A stretch of 64,000 nucleotides of DNA. Origin: Mactra quadrangularis. Taxonomy: Eukaryota > Mollusca > Bivalvia > Venerida > Mactridae. Both the position numbers and the translations under genes were made by a program. The stretch covers positions 7,626,001-7,690,000 of the forward strand of contig CM046304.1 of assembly GCA_025267735.1 (NCBI GenBank). The letters run 5' to 3'. The notes beneath the pieces were generated by a model, which saw only the letters and a list, made by a program, of their open reading frames with translations, was not told where the DNA came from and made no database searches. This document shows positions 59,641 through 64,000 of this stretch, one piece after another. Position 1 is the first letter of the stretch. Each line of letters opens with the position of its first letter.

Positions 59641-60020
59641 AGAGTGTCTTATCACATAGTACTAGTTGTAACATTGAGACACCAATCAGAGTGTCTTATC
59701 ACATAGTACTAGTTGTAACATTGAGACAACAATCAGAACGCTTATCATATAGTGCTAGTTGTAACATTGAGACAACAATCAGAGTGTCTTATCACATAGT
59801 ACTAGTTGTAACATTGAGACACCAATCAGAGTGTCTTATCACATAGTACTAGTTGTAACATTGAGACAACAATCAGAACGCTTATCATATAGTACTAGTT
59901 GTAACATTGAGACAACAATCAGAGTGTCTTATCACATAGTACTAGTTGTAACATTGAGACACCAATCAGAGTGTCTTATCACATAGTACTAGTTGTAACA
60001 TTGAGACAACAATCAGAACG
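59641..60020. repeat. 140-bp trimer higher-order repeat near the array end
   Basis: 47+47+46-bp monomers (two with CTTATCACATAG, one with GAACGCTTATCATATAG) repeat with an exact 140-bp period; ACCAATCAGA recurs at 59681, 59821 and 59961. Confidence 0.92.
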
Positions 60021-60344
60021 CTTATCATATAGTACTTGTTGTAACATTGAGACAACAATCAGAACGCTTATCATATAGTGCTAGTTGTAACATTGAGACA
60101 CCAATCAGAGTGTCTTATCATATAGTGCTAGTTGTAACATTGAGACAACAATCAGAACGCTTATCATATAGTACTAGTTGTAACATTGAGACAACAATCA
60201 GAACGCTTATCATATAGTGCTAGTTGTAACATTGAGACAACAATCAGAGTGTCTATTCATATGGTATTTGTTGTAACATTGAAACGTCAACAAATAGATA
60301 TTTATAAAAAAATGAGTTTGAGAACGAAGAATAAATAGGTGCTT

Positions 60345-60697
60345 TGGAGCTAGGCCTTGTACACGTTTGTACTTTCTGGGTCTTGTACTCCTTTGTACTT
60401 TCTGGATCTTGTACACGTTTGTACTTTCTGGGCCTTGTTTACGTTTGTACTTTCTGGGCCTTGTACACGTTTGTACTTTCTGGGCCTTGTACACGTTTGT
60501 ACTTTATGGGTCTTGCACATGTATGTTTGTTATTTCTGGGCCTTGTACACGTTTGTTATTAATGGGTCTTGTAAACGTTTGTACTTTCTGGGTCTTGTAC
60601 ACCTTTGTTAGTTCGGGGTCTTGTAAACGTTTGTACTTTCTGGGTCTTGTACACCTTTGTTATTTCGGGGCCTTGTACACGTTTGTACATTCTGGAA
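60345..60697 (+). repeat. 26-bp minisatellite
   Basis: About 13 copies of a unit containing TTGTACACGTTTGTACTTTC then TGGGCC or TGGGTC (GGGCC at 60430, 60456, 60482). Since 26 is not a multiple of three, all three forward frames read similar LVHVCTFWALYTF-type peptides. None is a gene. Confidence 0.95.
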
Positions 60698-61635
60698 ACT
60701 TATTGTATGAAGATTTTACCATTGAATAAGTTTACGATTTTGTTTTGATAGCAATGTATTACATTGAGAGTGAAACTGGAAATTAAAACTTCCCATTATA
60801 GGCACCTTCTAGTTATTCTCTCTGTAATGATTATCAATTCTATTCTATTTAGGCCACAACAAATTGATCATATGTTCGTCGGATTTCCCGCATCTAAAAA
60901 TCAGAAAATGGAAAAAAAGTTGTTTTTTTTCGCCCCCGCACCTTGAAATTTGTACCGCATCAAAAATTTCGGAAAGGTAAAAAAATTTGGCACTCGACCA
61001 AGTAAAACTACACAAAAAATAATTTCAGGTCTAAATATCCATGTGAAGCAGTCTAATTTCACTATTAAACTCTACGGTAAAACAAAGATGTATTCTTGTT
61101 AACATACGTCTTTAGAAACCACAACGACACAATTCTTTGTTAAGAAATATGATAACTTCACTCTGTCGTAGTCCTTAAAATAATGTCTGATAAATTTCAC
61201 TAGTCTTAAATACGTCATGCACACTTTTCATAAACTTTTATACACCCGAGCTACGCTTCTTAAACTTATTTCACGCCAGTTAAATGTGGCGTAGACATTG
61301 CGTCTGCATAGACTCTACACAGCTTAAGTGTGTGACGTCATAAATGTCCTTGCAGAGTAAAACTTATGCAGGCCTATCCATTACTTAGAGAGCATGTAGG
61401 AAAGTGCGAAAAGTTTACATTCTTAAAATTTTGATGTCCCAAATTAATCTTACAGGCTCAATTAAATATGGTGGATTTTTAGACACAAAAATTAGCGTAA
61501 TTTACCAAAATTATAAAAATATTATTTTACACAAAAAGAACTGGTTTGGTAAAATATAATTTTAGAGGGATGCTAACCCCCAACATTTTTTTCATGACAA
61601 TTTGAGAACTATATTACAAATAGTATAACTTGCTT
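60698..61635. other. AT-rich stretch, nothing recognised
   Basis: No gene or clear repeat. Confidence 0.4.
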
Positions 61636-61952
61636 CCTGATCGGGAATCAATGTTTCCAGAACGGGTAACAACTTTTTTCTTGGAAGTCATATTTTTTTC
61701 TGAATTTCAATTTCAGATTATTTTAATTGTAGGCATTTTAAAAGAAAACGACTCGGTAGGATTTTAAATACATCTTTCCTGTATCAGATTGTGTTTTTCA
61801 TATCTTTGTAGGTTAAATACTTTTATGCAGCGGCCATTTTTGGTAAAGTACGTCAAAAAAGACCGAAATCCTTCCCGATCGGGAAACATTTTGACATTTG
61901 CTGCCCGATCGGGAAGCACAGAAGGGGAATCCCCTTGTTTCCCGAACGGGAA
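61636..61952. repeat. Cluster of CCCGATCGGG palindromes
   Basis: Five related dyads: TGATCGGGAA (~61638), AGAACGGGT (~61658), TTCCCGATCGGGAA (~61873), GCCCGATCGGGAA (~61903) and TTCCCGAACGGGAA (~61938). They stand out in AT-rich DNA. Also GAAGGGGAATCCCCTTG near 61921. Origin unknown; possibly ends of small elements. Confidence 0.6.
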
Positions 61953-62640
61953 GTATTCCCTTCTGCCTAGTCAATCTTGAATTTGGAGAGTCAAATGGTT
62001 TTAGATTTTTATGGTGAATCTAGTACATGCTATATTTTGATTACTTCAAGATTTTAAGGCAGTTTTTTCTGTAAGTCATATTTATTAGATTATCACAATC
62101 GCGTACTTTCCTAGGTAAATGATTTATAGTTAAATCTTTTTTAACTTAAGCTCGCTGATATATGTTTGTCCTTACAGCACACTTCATAACTTTTATTCTG
62201 AGATAACTCAATTAAATGAAAACTGTATAGCAGAAATGACGAATTCTTCATATATTACTGATATCTTACAAGTTAATGCATTTTTAATTGGAAGTCGTGA
62301 TAACTTGATTTACTTTTTGAAATGGTGTAGTCGATACTAATGCAAACTCAATTTCAATAAAGAGGTATTTTTCGGATTTTTATTTATCATTAAACTTAGT
62401 CTAGTTAAGTCGATACGCAAGAACAAAATACACTATCGACAGCAAATTTTGTGCCGTTAAATCGAATAAACTAAGTAAAACGAGTATTTTTACGCATACA
62501 ATCGTTCATCGAATGTTTTCCTGCAGTCAAACCGTATGAGAATTCACGAAGTTGTCATTAAAAAGCGAGTATGTTTCTACATTTTAACATCTATAGTGCA
62601 GTCATTATTGAGCACGTGACGTAACATCTATTGTGTACCC
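61953..62640. other. AT-rich stretch, nothing recognised
   Basis: No gene or clear repeat. Confidence 0.4.
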
Positions 62641-63310
62641 GTACAAGTATAAGCATTTCCAAAAATGCTTGAAATCGTCGTTTAGCCGTGTATTCTCCAT
62701 AGAAAATAAAGTTTCAAGCAATATGCAGATCAAACAGGGCATGCCTTTACAGTAGAGGGCTTTAAATCAACCCTTCAGAAGCTCGACTAGAGCGCGTCCA
62801 TCCCCGTCGGATACAAAAACCAGCAGTGGTCATCTGACGTATTACTACAAATTCAGGTATTCGTCAGTGCCTTAAACCGTCCCAAGTCTATTTTATAGAC
62901 TACAGAGCGTTTGATTAATTCTACACACTGTAAGGCCAGATAAAACCATCGAATTATCATGTGCTGTCCAGACATATTCCATCCGCGCACGTACAAAAGC
63001 ATACAATTCACCTGTCCATTTGACATTAAGAAACTATATTTTATTGATAAGCAAACCAGATTATTCGTTTCAAGAACAAGTTCTGCCCTACATTCCGCCA
63101 GCGAATCGAACGTTCATATTTACTAATAAACTCGCTCAGAAGTAGGGAAGATAGGTTTGCTTTTTTCAACAAAAGCGAGTTTTTTTTTCGATAAATGAAC
63201 ATGTTACGAATAGGCATGAATGGTTTTTTTGGTTTTATATTGTGACTCCTTGAAACTGATTCTCGTTCATATATCGATAATGATATTTTCTTGTATTACA
63301 AACAGGTAAC
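62641..63310 (+). repeat. Dispersed repeat Y-Z, copy 2
   Basis: Collinear with 13661-14410: block Y at 62641-62728 and block Z at about 63155-63310 in the same order and similar spacing, diverged but alignable by eye. Confidence 0.55.
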
Positions 63311-63316
63311 CGTATA

Positions 63317-63401
63317 ATTGTCTATGTTGAAAATTGTTGAAGCGTGAAAAGAGTAATCTTATACTTTCTTGTTACCATTGGAACGATGTTAAACATCGTT
63401 C
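63317..63401 (+). repeat. Repeat H copy 2, ending in a perfect hairpin
   Basis: Near-identical to 28271-28351 up to the hairpin. The hairpin here is TGGAACGATGTT-A-AACATCGTTCCA (12-bp arms). It differs from copy 1 on both arms but remains fully paired. Confidence 0.75.
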
Positions 63402-63402
63402 C

Positions 63403-64000
63403 AAAAAGGTAACTTGTTAAAAAAAACTTTTTCCTGTTCATATGTAAGATTCTCGTTCCCAGAGCCTAGTAAGATTCTCGAATCTAGTTAGATCGAGAAT
63501 CTTGATAACCGTGGGGTACGAGAATGGTCTGGATCTAGACACCATCTTTATGCCGACAGGATATTTGGTTTCAGTTGGATTTATTTCCAGTAATTCATAT
63601 TTGCATGACGCTTAAAAAGATCGGCAAAAGGGAAAACATAGTCTTTCAGAACTGAAGCTATTTACATGACTTATCGCTTCTGTTCAGTCAAGTGCTCCTT
63701 ACATTGCGGATCTGTCCTTACCAATCCGTGTGACTATTGGTTCCCAAAAGTGATCTATATAATAAGGGGCGATCGTTGGTCTCCGGGCAAATTGAAAATC
63801 AAAGTACATGAAAAGAGGCCTTTCAACCGCAACAGCTACTTCCCAAGAGCAAAACATGACGTAACCGGTTTAAGACGTTTGCGTAAAGGTGTGTAATAAT
63901 ATTAGATAGTTCGTCCACAGTTTAGCCCATAACGAACTGTTCAGAAGCAGTAGAGTGTTGATTTGCTATACAAAATATTTTATCTCTTTATACTGCCAAC
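63403..64000 (+). repeat. Dispersed repeat X, copy 2 (runs off the window)
   Basis: Same-orientation copy of 12736-13332. Contains the homologous ~76-codon frame at 63666-63896. It begins directly after the hairpin of repeat H copy 2. Confidence 0.85.

Larger units (their letters stand above)
37918..60262. repeat. 22.3-kb satellite array, 47/46-bp monomers
   Basis: About 475 head-to-tail monomers. Consensus parts: CTTATCATATAGTACTAG, TTGTAACATTGAGACA, ACAATCAGAGTGT. Three sites vary between two or three states: GAGTGTCTT / GAGTATCTT / GAACGCTT (the last one base shorter, giving 46 bp), TACTAG / TACTTG, and GACAACAATC / GACACCAATC. Units at both edges (37918-37990 and 60240-60262) are degenerate and the interior is homogenised. 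There are no unique spacers and no interrupting element in 22 kb. The ~80-codon frames (SYHIVLVVTLRQQSE and similar) arise from the repeat. Confidence 0.98.

Noticed and set aside
37918..60262. CRISPR-like array
   Set aside because: No unique spacers: the whole 47-bp unit repeats, in a eukaryotic genome, with no cas genes.
60210..60729. Cys/Trp-rich repeat proteins
   Set aside because: 26-bp minisatellite read in three frames, all giving the same peptide family.

Overview
The window is AT-rich animal DNA, most probably from a bivalve or other mollusc. This rests on three things: a four-exon gene with GT..AG introns, an element built on ~156-bp core repeats like the pearl/Helentron-associated elements of bivalves, and a mixture of LINE, Tc1, Harbinger-like, Polinton-like and tRNA-derived repeats. 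There is no operon or bacterial organisation. The species cannot be named from the sequence alone.

Only one host gene is supported. A GM2-activator-like secreted lipid-binding protein is split over four phase-0 exons (1403-1486, 2121-2318, 7631-7792, 8742-8906). Together they encode 202 residues with a signal peptide and the full GM2A cysteine pattern. Intron 1 holds a (GTCC/GCCT)n microsatellite. Intron 2 holds a 4.66-kb element (2509-7166) with ~1-kb inverted repeats, AG..CT termini and a 6-bp target duplication, read as a shortened Polinton/Maverick; it carries a 105-codon ORF. A 5'-truncated LINE lies ~30 bp after the stop codon and probably supplies the 3' UTR.

9.4-36 kb is a transposon graveyard. 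It contains tiny palindromic MITEs (10.2-11.3 kb), dispersed repeats (11.8-14.3 kb), a small MITE (15.2 kb) and a minus-strand LINE (15.97-19.85 kb) split by a 2.09-kb Helentron/pearl-like element carrying about ten ~156-bp repeats. Next is a nest of inverted-repeat elements (19.87-26.0 kb). Its core (21,241-23,423) has 8-bp target duplications and eleven copies of a 14-bp motif placed almost mirror-symmetrically around its centre. Further right are a Harbinger-like deletion derivative (29.1-30.2 kb), a Tc1 transposase pseudogene (31.45-32.12 kb), two GC-rich MITEs (33.3 and 34.5 kb) and a perfect foldback (35.36 kb).

37.9-60.26 kb is one satellite array of roughly 475 monomers of 47 and 46 bp, with higher-order duplications. 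Two tRNA-like sequences and an isolated monomer precede it, and a 26-bp minisatellite follows (60.35-60.70 kb). A separate 27-bp minisatellite occupies the left edge (1-645). The right edge (62.6-64 kb) repeats sequences found at 12.7-14.4 kb. Apart from the GM2A-like gene and perhaps the ORF inside the Polinton-like element, no coding sequence looks intact.
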